Source: Rhodoluna sp.
GTDB taxonomy: Bacteria > Actinomycetota > Actinomycetes > Actinomycetales > Microbacteriaceae
NCBI GenBank assembly: GCA_024641985.1
Contig: JAHEBZ010000003.1
Coordinates: forward strand, 186,001 to 250,000
Length of the DNA stretch: 64,000 nucleotides
Direction of reading: 5' to 3'
In this document: in pieces, positions 35,639 to 44,602 of the stretch
Numbering within the stretch: position 1 is the first letter of the stretch
How the letters are laid out: each line of letters opens with the position of its first letter
The notes under the pieces: generated by a model
Databases searched by the model: none
What the model was told of the DNA's origin: nothing
The model's input: only the letters and a program-made list of their open reading frames with translations
Translations under genes and position numbers: made by a program

Positions 35639-36252
35639 TTCGACTCTTAGAAATGTATCCGGACCACTTGAACTTGAACGGCGACCTAGCCAACTCGATT
35701 GTGCTGAGAAAACAGTTCGAAATGCGCGGATTTCAGGTAGAGATCTTGAAGTATCGGCCAGGTGATGAACTGCCCGGCGAGTTTGATTTCTTTGTGATTG
35801 GGCACGGTTCAGCTGCAGCTTGGAGTTCGATCGAGTCTGATTTCAAGAATCAAATCGCCAAACTGACTGAAAGCCTTCTGAGGTCTGTTTCTGGAATTGT
35901 GATTGGCAACGGGTTCGAGGCCACTGCTAAAGCTTTGTTTGGCATCGATTTTCAACCCAAGCCAAGGCGCTCGGAGTTCGCTATTGCTAATGTCGAGGGC
36001 CAGGAGATTCTTGGCTACGTTAACTCTGCAACCGACTTGCCACTTGCGCTTTGGCATCGGAATGTATTGGGAACTCTGTTACACGGGCCTGTTTTAGCCA
36101 AGAACCCAGTGCTAGTCGACAGGTTTATTGCCGACATTTGCCACAGGCGGGGCATTGCAAATAGGCCAATAGAAATGAAAAACGAGGCCGACCAGATGAC
36201 CGACCTCGTTGAGAGAGTTTGGAGCCTTGAAAAAGGTTTAGCGAGCGAGTAG
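35635..36252 (+). CDS. gatD: GatD-like amidotransferase subunit without catalytic cysteine
   Basis: Partner of MurT by position (ATGA overlap) and by fold: the N-terminus MYPDHLNLNGDLANSIVLR matches the CobB/CobQ-type class I glutaminase start of GatD, and LLHGPVLAKNPVLVDRF holds the expected His150. The nucleophile elbow, normally containing Cys (ICGGYQ or ICAA type), reads GIVIGNGFEATAKAL, with Gly91 at the Cys position. The only cysteine is Cys169 near the C-terminus. The usual GGG-D oxyanion segment reads GHGSAAAW. At 205 residues it is shorter than typical GatD (about 240). It should lack glutaminase activity. Confidence 0.78.
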   Translation: MIRLLEMYPDHLNLNGDLANSIVLRKQFEMRGFQVEILKYRPGDELPGEFDFFVIGHGSAAAWSSIESDFKNQIAKLTESLLRSVSGIVIGNGFEATAKALFGIDFQPKPRRSEFAIANVEGQEILGYVNSATDLPLALWHRNVLGTLLHGPVLAKNPVLVDRFIADICHRRGIANRPIEMKNEADQMTDLVERVWSLEKGLASE

Positions 36253-36456
36253 CTTCTCAGTCTCGTCGTGCCAGGCGATAGCCACTGATTCAAGCTTCGC
36301 GCGCTGTTCGTTGCCGTGATGTGAGCAAAAAATCAATTCACCATTGACAAGTTCAACGCGAACATAAGCCTGAGCCCCGCAAATGTCGCAACGGTCGTTT
36401 GCGTTCAATTCCTGAACCTCTGAAACTGCCTCGGGAGTTTGCTCTTGTGCGTGCAT
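36238..36456 (-). CDS. DUF7455 small zinc-binding protein
   Basis: A 72-residue actinobacterial protein with CDICGAQAYVRV and FCSHHGNE, a likely Cys2-Cys/His zinc site, and an acidic N-terminus. The function is unknown. A very strong ribosome site (GGAGGAAAGG) precedes the ATG at 36456. Its 3' end overlaps the gatD 3' end by 15 bases on the opposite strand, and no terminator is visible between them. Confidence 0.87.
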   Translation of the reverse strand: MHAQEQTPEAVSEVQELNANDRCDICGAQAYVRVELVNGELIFCSHHGNEQRAKLESVAIAWHDETEKLLAR

Positions 36457-36597
36457 ATTGAATCCTTTCCTCCATTCAATATGACCACACGAATTGAACC
36501 TTTGGCTGCAATATCAACTGCATTTCGCTAACTGCGAATTTGTAATGGCTCGAGCGTCGCATCCGTGTCAGAACAAGGCTATTGCGTGACTAGCAGG

Positions 36598-36603
36598 TAG
36601 CAT
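36598..36603 (+). promoter_or_regulatory. Candidate -10 element of leaderless parE
   Basis: TAGCAT exactly six bases before the GTG at 36610. No ribosome site is present. It lies in a 153-base gap that also must hold the divergent DUF7455 promoter; nothing else was recognised there. Confidence 0.55.
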
Positions 36604-36609
36604 TTTGGG

Positions 36610-38691
36610 GTGCCTAACACCGAATATTCAGCAAGACACCTCTCTGTTCTCGAAGGTTTAGAGGCCGTTCGCAAGCGCCCTGGCATGTATATCGGTTCAA
36701 CCGATAGCCGCGGCCTAATGCACTGCCTTTGGGAGATCATCGACAACTCTGTGGATGAGGCCTTAGCTGGTCACGGAAGCACTATTGGTGTTACTTTGCA
36801 CAACGATGGCAGCGTGTCGGTTTTTGACAAGGCAAGAGGCATTCCTGTCGACATCGAACCCAAAACTGGCCTCTCTGGCGTAGAAGTGGTGTTTACCAAA
36901 TTGCACGCAGGCGGAAAATTTGGCTCTGGATCTTACGCAGCCTCGGGAGGTTTGCACGGTGTTGGCGCATCAGTAGTTAACGCACTGTCTGAACGCCTTG
37001 ATGTAGAGGTAGACCGAGACGGCAAAACTTGGGCGATGTCATTTCGTCGGGGTGAACCAGGTTTCTTTGATGACTCCAATGGCATAAAGCCGAACAACCC
37101 TTTCAAACCCTTCGAAGAGTCATCGACGCTGAAAGAGATTGGCAAAGTTGCCAAGGGCACAACGGGCACACGAGTTCGCTATTGGGCTGACCCACAGATC
37201 TTCATAAAAGACGCCGTCTTCTCTGCAGACGAATTGGTCGGACGAGCTCGGCAAACTGCTTTTCTGGTTCCTGGCCTCGAGATTCGAATCGAAGACAAAA
37301 GAACTGCCGAAGTCAACAATCAAGCGTTTAAGTTCGATGGTGGCATTGTCGAGTTTGTCGATTTCCTAGCAAAAGACTCGGCGCTCACCGACACTTGGAA
37401 GTTAGCCGGTCAGGGCAAATTCACAGAGACCATTCCTGTTTTGGATGAGTCTGGAAACATGGTTTCGAAAGATGTAGAGCGAGACTGTGACGTGGACGTG
37501 GCCGTTCGATGGGGCACAGGCTACGACACCGAGGTTCGCTCGTTCGTCAACATCATTTCGACGTCTAAAGGTGGCACTCACCTGGCCGGCTTCGAGCAGG
37601 CAGTTCTCAAGGCCATACGAACCCAAGTTGACGCCAACTCTAGAAAACTCAAACTAGGCAACGACAAAATCGAAAAAGAAGACGCGCTTGCAGGCTTGAC
37701 CGCAATCGTCACGGTTCGCCTATCGGAACCACAGTTTGAAGGGCAAACAAAAGAAATACTTGGCACGCCAGCTGTTCGAAATATCGTTTCGAACGTGGTG
37801 GCTAAGGCACTAACTGAGCGCCTAACTAGCTCAAAGCGTGACGATAAATCGCAATCGGCACTGCTGCTTGAAAAAGTTGTTGCCGAAATGAAGTCACGCA
37901 TCTCGGCGCGCACTCACAAAGAAACTCAACGTCGCAAGAATGCACTCGAAAGCTCCTCGCTGCCAACCAAGCTGGTTGATTGCCGCACCCAAGAGACCGA
38001 ATCTTCAGAACTGTTCATAGTCGAGGGAGACTCGGCTCTTGGCACTGCAAAGCTGGCGCGTAACTCCGAATTTCAAGCCTTGCTGCCAATTCGCGGCAAA
38101 ATTCTCAATGTGCAAAAGGCTTCAGTTTCTGACATGCTCTCGAACGCCGAGTGTGCTTCTATTATTCAGGTAATCGGCGCTGGCTCTGGGCGAAGTTTCG
38201 ATCTTGAGTCGGCACGCTACGGCAAAATTATTTTGATGAGCGACGCAGACGTTGACGGCGCACACATCCGAACTCTGCTTTTGACTTTGTTCTTCAGATA
38301 TATGCGGCCACTAGTCGAAGCGGGCCGCGTGTATGCAGCTGTGCCACCTTTGCACCGGGTAGAAATTATCAACGCAGGCAGCAAGGCCAACGAAGTGATT
38401 TACACCTATGCGCAGAGCGAGCTCGATGAACTGCTAGGCAAATTGCGAAAAGCTGGCAAGCGCTACAAAGAGCCAATTCAGCGTTACAAGGGCCTTGGTG
38501 AGATGGATGCGGATCAGCTAGCTGAAACGACAATGGACATCACTCATCGCAGCCTGAGGCGAGTGCGAGTAGTTGACGGGGCCGCTGCTGACACTGTTTT
38601 TGAACTATTGATGGGCAACGACGTCGCTCCACGCCGTGACTTCATCATCGACTCTGCAGATAGTTTCGAGCGCGACAGAATCGACGCTTAG
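36610..38691 (+). CDS. parE: Topoisomerase IV subunit B
   Basis: ATPase subunit of the type IIA topoisomerase that separates daughter chromosomes. The GHKL ATPase domain has EIIDNSVDEALAGH and GGLHGVGASVVNALS; the TOPRIM domain has FIVEGDSALG and DADVDGAHIRTL; the C-terminal RYKGLGEMDADQLAETTMD is typical. 693 residues. It is called ParE rather than GyrB because it faces parC and lies near the principal sigma gene, as in Streptomyces; a gyrB near dnaA is expected elsewhere. The GTG start appears leaderless. Confidence 0.88.
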   Translation: MPNTEYSARHLSVLEGLEAVRKRPGMYIGSTDSRGLMHCLWEIIDNSVDEALAGHGSTIGVTLHNDGSVSVFDKARGIPVDIEPKTGLSGVEVVFTKLHAGGKFGSGSYAASGGLHGVGASVVNALSERLDVEVDRDGKTWAMSFRRGEPGFFDDSNGIKPNNPFKPFEESSTLKEIGKVAKGTTGTRVRYWADPQIFIKDAVFSADELVGRARQTAFLVPGLEIRIEDKRTAEVNNQAFKFDGGIVEFVDFLAKDSALTDTWKLAGQGKFTETIPVLDESGNMVSKDVERDCDVDVAVRWGTGYDTEVRSFVNIISTSKGGTHLAGFEQAVLKAIRTQVDANSRKLKLGNDKIEKEDALAGLTAIVTVRLSEPQFEGQTKEILGTPAVRNIVSNVVAKALTERLTSSKRDDKSQSALLLEKVVAEMKSRISARTHKETQRRKNALESSSLPTKLVDCRTQETESSELFIVEGDSALGTAKLARNSEFQALLPIRGKILNVQKASVSDMLSNAECASIIQVIGAGSGRSFDLESARYGKIILMSDADVDGAHIRTLLLTLFFRYMRPLVEAGRVYAAVPPLHRVEIINAGSKANEVIYTYAQSELDELLGKLRKAGKRYKEPIQRYKGLGEMDADQLAETTMDITHRSLRRVRVVDGAAADTVFELLMGNDVAPRRDFIIDSADSFERDRIDA

Positions 38692-38721
38692 GTTCTTGCT
38701 ATTTATTAGGGCTGAGCTTTT

Positions 38722-41139
38722 TTAGCTCTGTGAGCCAGCTGATCCAAGTGCTGTGCCAACTGCAGAACCTGAGGCATCGCGCTTAGCGAAGTTGTCGTCA
38801 AATAGTGCCGGCTTGCCGTCGCTAGACAATGCCAGAATTGGCGCAACACCTACGTGTGCGAAGTAAAGTTGGTCTTCGTTTCTGATGAAGCGCTGAGCCC
38901 TAACACCGCCGGTTGCTCGGCCCTTAGCCGGGAATTCAGAAAGCTCAGATAGTTTTGCCGAACCTGGATCTGTTCCGGCGAAAGCCATTGAACTGTTTGC
39001 CGCAGTTAGCACCACGGCGCCCTCGAGTGACTTGACGGCTGCAAAAGAAATGACAACGGCGCCATCGCTCAACGAGATGCCTGCAACTCCACCTGCGGGT
39101 CGCCCCTGGGCGCGAACCTGTGCAGCAGAATAGCGAAGCAATTGTGCATCGCTAGTGACAAATACCAATTCATCGGTGTCGTCAGCTAGACACGCACCAA
39201 CGATTGCGTCACCCTCACGAAGTGAAATTAGTTCGAATTCGTCTTTGCTCGGATAATCTGCAAGAACACGCTTGACGACACCGAATTTAGTGCCAAGCGC
39301 CAGGCTAGCTAACTCGCTAATTTCGATTACGGTGATAACCGATTCGCTTGCATCAAGGCCTAAGAAATCACTGGCCTTGACAGCCTGCGAAGGTTCAAAT
39401 TCCGCGCCAAAACTTGGCACATCGCCTACGTGGATTCGAAGCATGCGACCGGCGCTAGTTACGAAGCCTAAGTCTCGCCTCGTGCTAGTAGCGAACCGCA
39501 CGCGAATAGCATCATGTTTTGCTCGCTTGCCAGAGAGTTTGTAATCTGCAGAATGGCGACCTAACTGCCCGCTTGTTGTAAGAACGATTTCGCAGGGTGT
39601 GTCGGCAAGCTCAGCGCTTACCGATGCAGCCTTGGCCAGAGTCATTGGCTTGATTTCTTCGACATCACTGATCAGCGAGGTGCGACGATCGTCACCATAC
39701 TTATCCGAAACATCGGCGAGCTCTGTAGACACCAAGCTTCGCAACTCTGATTCGCTGCCCAAAATTTTCTCAAGTGCGGCAATCTCTGCAAGAAGATTGG
39801 CTTTCTCTGATTCCAGTTCGATTTTCGAGAATTTGGTGAGCCTGCGAAGTCGCAATTCGAGAATGTATTCCGCTTGAATTTCGGAAAGGTCAAAAATCTG
39901 TTGGAGCCTTGAGCGTGCCTCGTCGACCTCTTCGCTAGTGCGAATCACTTGAATAACTTCATCGATTGACACGATCGCGATTAGCAATCCTTCAACCAGG
40001 TGAAGTCGCGCTTTTCGCTTACCTAGCCTGTTGATGCTTCGTCGGCGGATCACCGTAACTCTGTGTGCCAGGTAAACGCCTAGCAAGTCTCGCAAACCGA
40101 GAGTTTGCGGACGCCCATCCACCAACGCCACATTGTTTATGCCAAAGCTGTCTTCCATGGGTGTAAACCTATAGAGCAAATCGAGCACAACTTGCGGGTC
40201 GAATCCGGTTTTCAGTTCGATAACCAGCTTCAGACCGTTGGTTCTGTCGGTGAGGTCGGTTACATCGGAAATGCCCAGAAGCTTCTTGTTATTAACGCCG
40301 TCTTTGATCTTCTCAATGACCTTTTCTGGGCCAACGAGGTATGGGAGTTCGGTAACCACGAGACCAAGCTTGCGAGGAGACACGCTCTCGATGGAAACTC
40401 TTGCCCTAGTCTTGAAAATTCCACGGCCGGATTCGTAGGCGTCTCTAACGCCGTCGAGCCCCATGATTATGCCACCATTTGGTAAATCTGGCCCAGGAAT
40501 GTAACGCATTAGGTCGGCAGTAGTTGCCTCTGGGTGTTCAAGTAAATAGCGAGCGCCGGCTATAACTTCGCGCAGATTGTGCGGAGGCATGTTGGTTGCC
40601 ATTCCAACTGCGATTCCGGATGAACCATTTACTAGCAAATTCGGGAATGCCGCCGGCAGAACTTCTGGTTCAGACAGTTGAGCATCGTAGTTGGGTTTGA
40701 AATCGACGACATCCTCGTCAAGGCCTTCGTTCATTAGAAGCGAAGCGGGGGAGAGTCGGGCTTCGGTATATCGGGCGGCTGCCGGGCCATCGTCGAGGCT
40801 GCCAAAGTTTCCGTGACCGTCAATCATTGGCACGCGCAACGAGAACGGCTGCGCCATGCGCACGAGTGCGTCGTAAATTGCAGAGTCGCCGTGCGGGTGC
40901 AATTTGCCCATTACCTCGCCGGTTACACGGGCCGATTTAACGTGCCCACGATCAGGGCGAAGCCCCATTTCGCCCATTTGGTAGATGATGCGGCGATGAA
41001 CCGGCTTTAAGCCGTCACGGGCGTCGGGTAATGCTCTGGCATAAATGACCGAATATGAATATTCGAGAAACGACCCCTGCATCTCGTCCGACAGGTCAAT
41101 GTCGACAATGCGATCGTGGCTCGGTTGAATATCGGTCAT
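38722..41139 (-). CDS. parC: Topoisomerase IV subunit A
   Basis: DNA-cutting subunit, partner of ParE. The catalytic Tyr124 is in [11 protein letters not shown]. The quinolone-resistance region reads [15 protein letters not shown], with Ser86 and Asp90 at the classic positions. A coiled coil (residues about 400-470) and a C-terminal beta-propeller with [12 protein letters not shown] and similar blades follow. 805 residues. The gene converges on parE with 30 bases between stops; a small GAGCT-TTTTT-AGCTC hairpin there is too weak to call a terminator with confidence. Confidence 0.9.
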   Translation of the reverse strand: MTDIQPSHDRIVDIDLSDEMQGSFLEYSYSVIYARALPDARDGLKPVHRRIIYQMGEMGLRPDRGHVKSARVTGEVMGKLHPHGDSAIYDALVRMAQPFSLRVPMIDGHGNFGSLDDGPAAARYTEARLSPASLLMNEGLDEDVVDFKPNYDAQLSEPEVLPAAFPNLLVNGSSGIAVGMATNMPPHNLREVIAGARYLLEHPEATTADLMRYIPGPDLPNGGIIMGLDGVRDAYESGRGIFKTRARVSIESVSPRKLGLVVTELPYLVGPEKVIEKIKDGVNNKKLLGISDVTDLTDRTNGLKLVIELKTGFDPQVVLDLLYRFTPMEDSFGINNVALVDGRPQTLGLRDLLGVYLAHRVTVIRRRSINRLGKRKARLHLVEGLLIAIVSIDEVIQVIRTSEEVDEARSRLQQIFDLSEIQAEYILELRLRRLTKFSKIELESEKANLLAEIAALEKILGSESELRSLVSTELADVSDKYGDDRRTSLISDVEEIKPMTLAKAASVSAELADTPCEIVLTTSGQLGRHSADYKLSGKRAKHDAIRVRFATSTRRDLGFVTSAGRMLRIHVGDVPSFGAEFEPSQAVKASDFLGLDASESVITVIEISELASLALGTKFGVVKRVLADYPSKDEFELISLREGDAIVGACLADDTDELVFVTSDAQLLRYSAAQVRAQGRPAGGVAGISLSDGAVVISFAAVKSLEGAVVLTAANSSMAFAGTDPGSAKLSELSEFPAKGRATGGVRAQRFIRNEDQLYFAHVGVAPILALSSDGKPALFDDNFAKRDASGSAVGTALGSAGSQS

Positions 41140-41181
41140 TGGCTCTCTGCTGCTTCATGCTGCTGTGGCAGACTTGTGTTG

Positions 41182-42297
41182 ATGACTACGATGCTACCTT
41201 CCCCGCCAAAATCCTTCGGGAGGCTCTCGGATGTGTTCGTTTCTGCGCTAGGTGCAATTACCGGATTAGATAACCGATTGAAGTTACGTAGAGTCAAATC
41301 GGCGTGCGTAGTTCTGATCGATGGCCTCGGAGTCGAGAACATTATTGAAGCAGCGGGGCATATGCCCTTTTTGGGCAAACAATCATTGAACCCCATTCGA
41401 TGCGCTTTTCCGAGCACTACTGCGTCGAGCCTGGTTAGTTTTGCCACGGGCGACATGCCTGGGATTCATAATTTTGTTGGATACCAAGTCGCACTGCGAG
41501 GCGAACCCTTAAATTTGCTCACCGGTCTAGAGCCGCATGAAGCGAAACAACTTCAATCAAGGCCCACTGTCACAGAGCGTGCAGCAGAAAATGGCGTAAC
41601 TACCTATTTTGTCGGGCCAGCCGAGTACGAAAATTCAGGCTTCACTGCGGCGACGATGCGGGGTGCTGACTATGTGACAGGTAAAACTATTTCCGACCGA
41701 GTAGCGGCGGCAATTTCAATTTGCAAAACGGATAAGAATTGCTTGGTTTATCTCTATATTCCCGAGCTAGATCAAGCAGCCCATCGGTTTGGGGTGGCTT
41801 CTCGAAATTGGTTAGAGCGCGCCGAAGAGCTAGATTCTGAAATGAAGATTCTTACCCAGGCCATCAGCGATCAGGTTGGGTTGTTGATCACCGCTGATCA
41901 CGGCATCATCGATGTGCCGATTGAACGTCACGTGTATCTTGACGAGCTCGAATTCGACTGGTCTAACGTGAGAAGCATTGGGGGAGACCCGCGAGCAAGA
42001 TTCTTGTACCTGAGTGAATCAGACAAGGGTTCGACCAAGGCAGAATTGACAGACATGTTGTCGCCGGATGTGTCAGTTTGTGACCTAAACGATCTGGTAA
42101 CTGCAGGCTGGCTAGTCGAGCCTTCTGCCGAAGCGCAAAACCTTTACCCACAATTATTTTTGATTGCAAGGGCACCGGTAGCCATCTATCACAGGGGTTT
42201 CGCCAAACCTCAAAGCCTAAAAATGATCGGTCAGCATGGATCGTGGTCTGACAAAGAAACGCGAGTGCCACTCATTAAATTAAATGGGTTTTGCTAA
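41182..42297 (+). CDS. Alkaline-phosphatase-superfamily phosphodiesterase/nucleotide pyrophosphatase
   Basis: A type I phosphodiesterase/nucleotide pyrophosphatase-like metalloenzyme of about 371 residues. Metal and nucleophile positions: Asp in VVLIDGLGVENI, Thr in FPSTTASSLVSFATG, then YIPELDQAAHRFG, ITADHGIID and the C-terminal GQHGSW. The substrate is unknown. No signal peptide is seen. ATG 41182 is preferred because homologous sequence starts near SFGRLSDVF and CAGACT stands 7 bases upstream; the frame is open to 41116 inside the parC region. Confidence 0.85.
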   Translation: MTTMLPSPPKSFGRLSDVFVSALGAITGLDNRLKLRRVKSACVVLIDGLGVENIIEAAGHMPFLGKQSLNPIRCAFPSTTASSLVSFATGDMPGIHNFVGYQVALRGEPLNLLTGLEPHEAKQLQSRPTVTERAAENGVTTYFVGPAEYENSGFTAATMRGADYVTGKTISDRVAAAISICKTDKNCLVYLYIPELDQAAHRFGVASRNWLERAEELDSEMKILTQAISDQVGLLITADHGIIDVPIERHVYLDELEFDWSNVRSIGGDPRARFLYLSESDKGSTKAELTDMLSPDVSVCDLNDLVTAGWLVEPSAEAQNLYPQLFLIARAPVAIYHRGFAKPQSLKMIGQHGSWSDKETRVPLIKLNGFC

Positions 42298-42303
42298 GAG
42301 TAT

Positions 42304-43257
42304 TTACTCTTCAGTTTTAGTCCCAAAAACAATTTGATCCCAGCTCGGCATGCTGGTGCGCCCCTTTTTAGGTGCAGGTTCAGACTCGTCATGCTTTTCG
42401 ATTTGCGCAGTGGCGTGGAGTGGCAGCTGAACAATCTCGATCGGTGCTGTCTCGGACTGCTCGATGGTGGCGTTGTCTGCGCGCTTCCTGCGAAGCGCCT
42501 GCAGCAAATCGGCGGTGGCGCTCAACGGTGCATTTGGAGCCTCTTCGACAATCTGAGGATCTGAGGTTATGTGCGCTTCGTCATCAATTTCAACCGACGC
42601 TGGCGGGAGAATTTTTGCCTCCGGAGCAGACTCGACTAGCGACAGTTTCACTGTTTCGTTGGTAGCAGGCGCAGCTGAAGCTTCGGCCAAAAGCCCACCA
42701 AGGAACGCGGCTGAAGCATTCTCTCGTTTACCAAGATTGACCGCTTTCTCGTTCTCGGGTGAAAGCAGAAGTCGTTTTGGATCGAACGACCAAACAGCGA
42801 CTTGCTTCGATTCTTTGATGTTGTATGCAACCGAAATGTGCCAAACATTGAAATCTGTTCGCTTAGTCGACCAAATAACGTTTGTTGCTGCTAAACCAGC
42901 AAGTCGTGAGGCAACGAACTCACCGAATTCAATCGATAAACCTTCAGACAGGTTTGGCAAGCGAAGAGTCTTTGCTGTTTCGATGATATGGGCCAACTCC
43001 GAGATGACTGGAGCAGCAAACTTCTCGACAAATTCGAATGTGGCGCCCGAGGTTGCAACAATTTCGTCAATCGACATACCGTCACGAACCGCATCTTGCA
43101 TTTCGCGAGGCGACATAGTGCTCGCTGTTGAAGATGATCGTAGTTTCTTGGTTGCAGCTTGAAGACTCTCATCATTTATGAGTCGAAACTTTTCGCCGGC
43201 AGTTGTTTCGAGAACCAGGTAATCCCCGTCGTTGCCGGTTAGTTGAATATCTTCCAT
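42304..43257 (-). CDS. sepH: Septation protein SepH
   Basis: Actinobacterial cell-division protein that binds and promotes assembly of FtsZ. The conserved N-terminal DUF3071 domain is present: DIQLTGNDGDYLVLET, the helix-turn-helix-like SPREMQDAVRDGMSIDEIV, and ERSHPLV-equivalent regions with VWHISVAYN and AVWSFDPKRLLLSPEN. The C-terminal half is a disordered acidic linker ending in SMPSWDQIVFGTKTEE, a conserved tail. 317 residues. A strong AGGAGG ribosome site precedes the ATG. It converges on the phosphodiesterase gene. Confidence 0.92.
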   Translation of the reverse strand: MEDIQLTGNDGDYLVLETTAGEKFRLINDESLQAATKKLRSSSTASTMSPREMQDAVRDGMSIDEIVATSGATFEFVEKFAAPVISELAHIIETAKTLRLPNLSEGLSIEFGEFVASRLAGLAATNVIWSTKRTDFNVWHISVAYNIKESKQVAVWSFDPKRLLLSPENEKAVNLGKRENASAAFLGGLLAEASAAPATNETVKLSLVESAPEAKILPPASVEIDDEAHITSDPQIVEEAPNAPLSATADLLQALRRKRADNATIEQSETAPIEIVQLPLHATAQIEKHDESEPAPKKGRTSMPSWDQIVFGTKTEE

Positions 43258-43387
43258 TTAGCGAACCTCCTGATTGAAGTTTGCCATCGATGTTGGCAAT
43301 TTGAAGACACTCGGCGTTGCGTGTTTGCTATTTGCTTTCTTTTGTTGCACACTATGCACGCCTAGACAATGAAGCGAGAGGGTAGGA

Positions 43388-43672
43388 ATGGCTACCGATT
43401 ACGACGCACCTCGAAAAAACGATGACGATACCGAGTCGATTGAGGCGATTAAAGACCGCATTCCCGACAAGCTTTCGGGCGTAGTTGATGTTGACGAGGA
43501 GCACGGCGAAGGTTTCGCCATTCCAGACGTAGTTTCAGAGGACATGGACGTTGTCGTTCTACCACCTCAGGACGATGAATTTACCTGCTCTGAGTGCTTC
43601 ATCGTCAAGCACCACTCGTTGCTTTCAAGCAAAAAGGGTAAATACGGCAAACTTTGCGTCGAGTGCGAATAG
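43388..43672 (+). CDS. DUF4193 protein
   Basis: A 94-residue acidic actinobacterial protein starting MATDYDAPRK and ending in a compact zinc-ribbon-like region (CSECF then CVECE). The function is unknown; it is nearly universal in actinobacteria and lies next to DUF3093 and dut, as Rv2699c does. The ATG at 43388 has a GAGGGTAGGA ribosome site. The 130-base gap upstream holds the divergent sepH leader. Confidence 0.92.
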   Translation: MATDYDAPRKNDDDTESIEAIKDRIPDKLSGVVDVDEEHGEGFAIPDVVSEDMDVVVLPPQDDEFTCSECFIVKHHSLLSSKKGKYGKLCVECE

Positions 43673-43674
43673 TT

Positions 43675-44145
43675 TCAGCCGGAAATTTTTGAATCAAGCA
43701 GCAATTTAAGAGCCTCCGGCCTCCTGGTTGATAACAACCAATAAGGTGTAGGGTCTTCGCTGGTCGACTTTAGAAAAACCTTCAAGTATTTCGGAACGCT
43801 CGATTTTATTGCCACGTATGCGCGTGCGTCGAGCTTCGAGGTGCGCTCAGCGAATGCAGATTCGCCTTGAATTACCTCAATCCTCTCGATCTCGCTAAAC
43901 CCTAGATGAGCTCTACCTGCTGAGAAAGATGTTGAATCTATCTTCAGCACTGTCGAATTTGCGACGATCGCTGAAATGCCAACTAGGGTGGCCAGGATGC
44001 CAAGCAAGTTTCCAAACACGGTGTCGATGGGCAAGAACACCAAGTAAATGCTCGGGTAAATAAGAAGAATTGGGATGCAGCTAGCTAGGCCTGGCAGCAC
44101 ACGCTCTTTATAGACCTCGTCGGCTTGTTGCATCTCAAGTTTCAC
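43675..44145 (-). CDS. DUF3093 membrane protein
   Basis: A 156-residue protein with two hydrophobic helices (about 22-40 and 44-64) and a soluble C-terminal domain containing the family hallmarks KLDARAYVAIKS and EDPTPYWLLSTRRPEAL. The role is unknown; it is the counterpart of Rv2698. The start is GTG 44145, exactly six bases after TAATCT on the minus strand. The gene is divergent from dut with only 22 bases between start codons. Confidence 0.88.
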   Translation of the reverse strand: MKLEMQQADEVYKERVLPGLASCIPILLIYPSIYLVFLPIDTVFGNLLGILATLVGISAIVANSTVLKIDSTSFSAGRAHLGFSEIERIEVIQGESAFAERTSKLDARAYVAIKSSVPKYLKVFLKSTSEDPTPYWLLSTRRPEALKLLLDSKISG

Positions 44146-44151
44146 CGTTTT

Positions 44152-44161
44152 AGATTACGCT
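44152..44161. promoter_or_regulatory. Overlapping divergent -10 elements of DUF3093 and dut
   Basis: AGATTA at 44152-44157 is TAATCT on the minus strand, six bases before the DUF3093 GTG. TACGCT at 44156-44161 is six bases before the dut GTG. They share two base pairs. Confidence 0.55.
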
Positions 44162-44167
44162 CTAACC

Positions 44168-44602
44168 GTGAACCAAGTACCCGTTTTAATTACCTGCGAT
44201 GACCGCTTCTTGCCGACATACGCTAAACCAGGCGATGCTGGGGCCGATTTGCGAGCCGCAGAAAGCGTTGCCATCGCAGCTCATGGGCGAGCAACTATTA
44301 AGACCGGTGTCTCTATTGCTCTGCCATTTGGCTATGTAGGTTTAGTGCACCCGCGCTCGGGTCTCGCGGCAAAGTTTGGTGTAACTGTTCTCAATTCACC
44401 AGGAACCATCGATGCCGGTTACCGAGGAGAAATTAGCGTAACCCTCTACAACAGCTCGAACGAAGACTTCAAGGTTGAAATCGGGGATCGGATTGCACAA
44501 CTTTTGATTCAACAGGTAGAAATCGCAAAATTTGTGAAAGTCGAACGCCTGCCAAATTCTGAACGGGCCGATAATGGTTTCGGTTCGACAGGAGTGAACT
44601 AA
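44168..44602 (+). CDS. dut: dUTP diphosphatase
   Basis: Trimeric dUTPase that removes dUTP and makes dUMP for thymidylate synthesis. The motifs are in order: AGDAGADLRA (motif 1), HPRSGLAAKFG (motif 2), NSPGTIDAGYRGEI (motif 3, catalytic Asp), GDRIAQLLIQ (motif 4) and the C-terminal RADNGFGSTG (motif 5). 144 residues. The GTG start appears leaderless. Its stop overlaps the next gene as TAATG. Confidence 0.96.
   Translation: MNQVPVLITCDDRFLPTYAKPGDAGADLRAAESVAIAAHGRATIKTGVSIALPFGYVGLVHPRSGLAAKFGVTVLNSPGTIDAGYRGEISVTLYNSSNEDFKVEIGDRIAQLLIQQVEIAKFVKVERLPNSERADNGFGSTGVN

Noticed and set aside
35635-36252. GatD as a decaying pseudogene
   Set aside because: The frame is intact, overlaps murT in the usual ATGA way, and keeps the N-terminal fold signature and His150. 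Loss of specific catalytic residues with the rest kept looks like changed function, though decay cannot be excluded from one sequence.
36457-36609. A small RNA or riboswitch in the gap before parE
   Set aside because: No stable hairpin plus T tract and no recognisable aptamer; only the two flanking promoters are expected there.
38692-38721. Terminator between parE and parC
   Set aside because: GAGCT-TTTTT-AGCTC is only a 5-bp stem and overlaps the parC end; too weak to annotate.
42569-43162. A 197-codon open frame on the plus strand
   Set aside because: It lies wholly antisense to sepH, has no family features and is Ser/Ala-rich as expected of a shadow frame.
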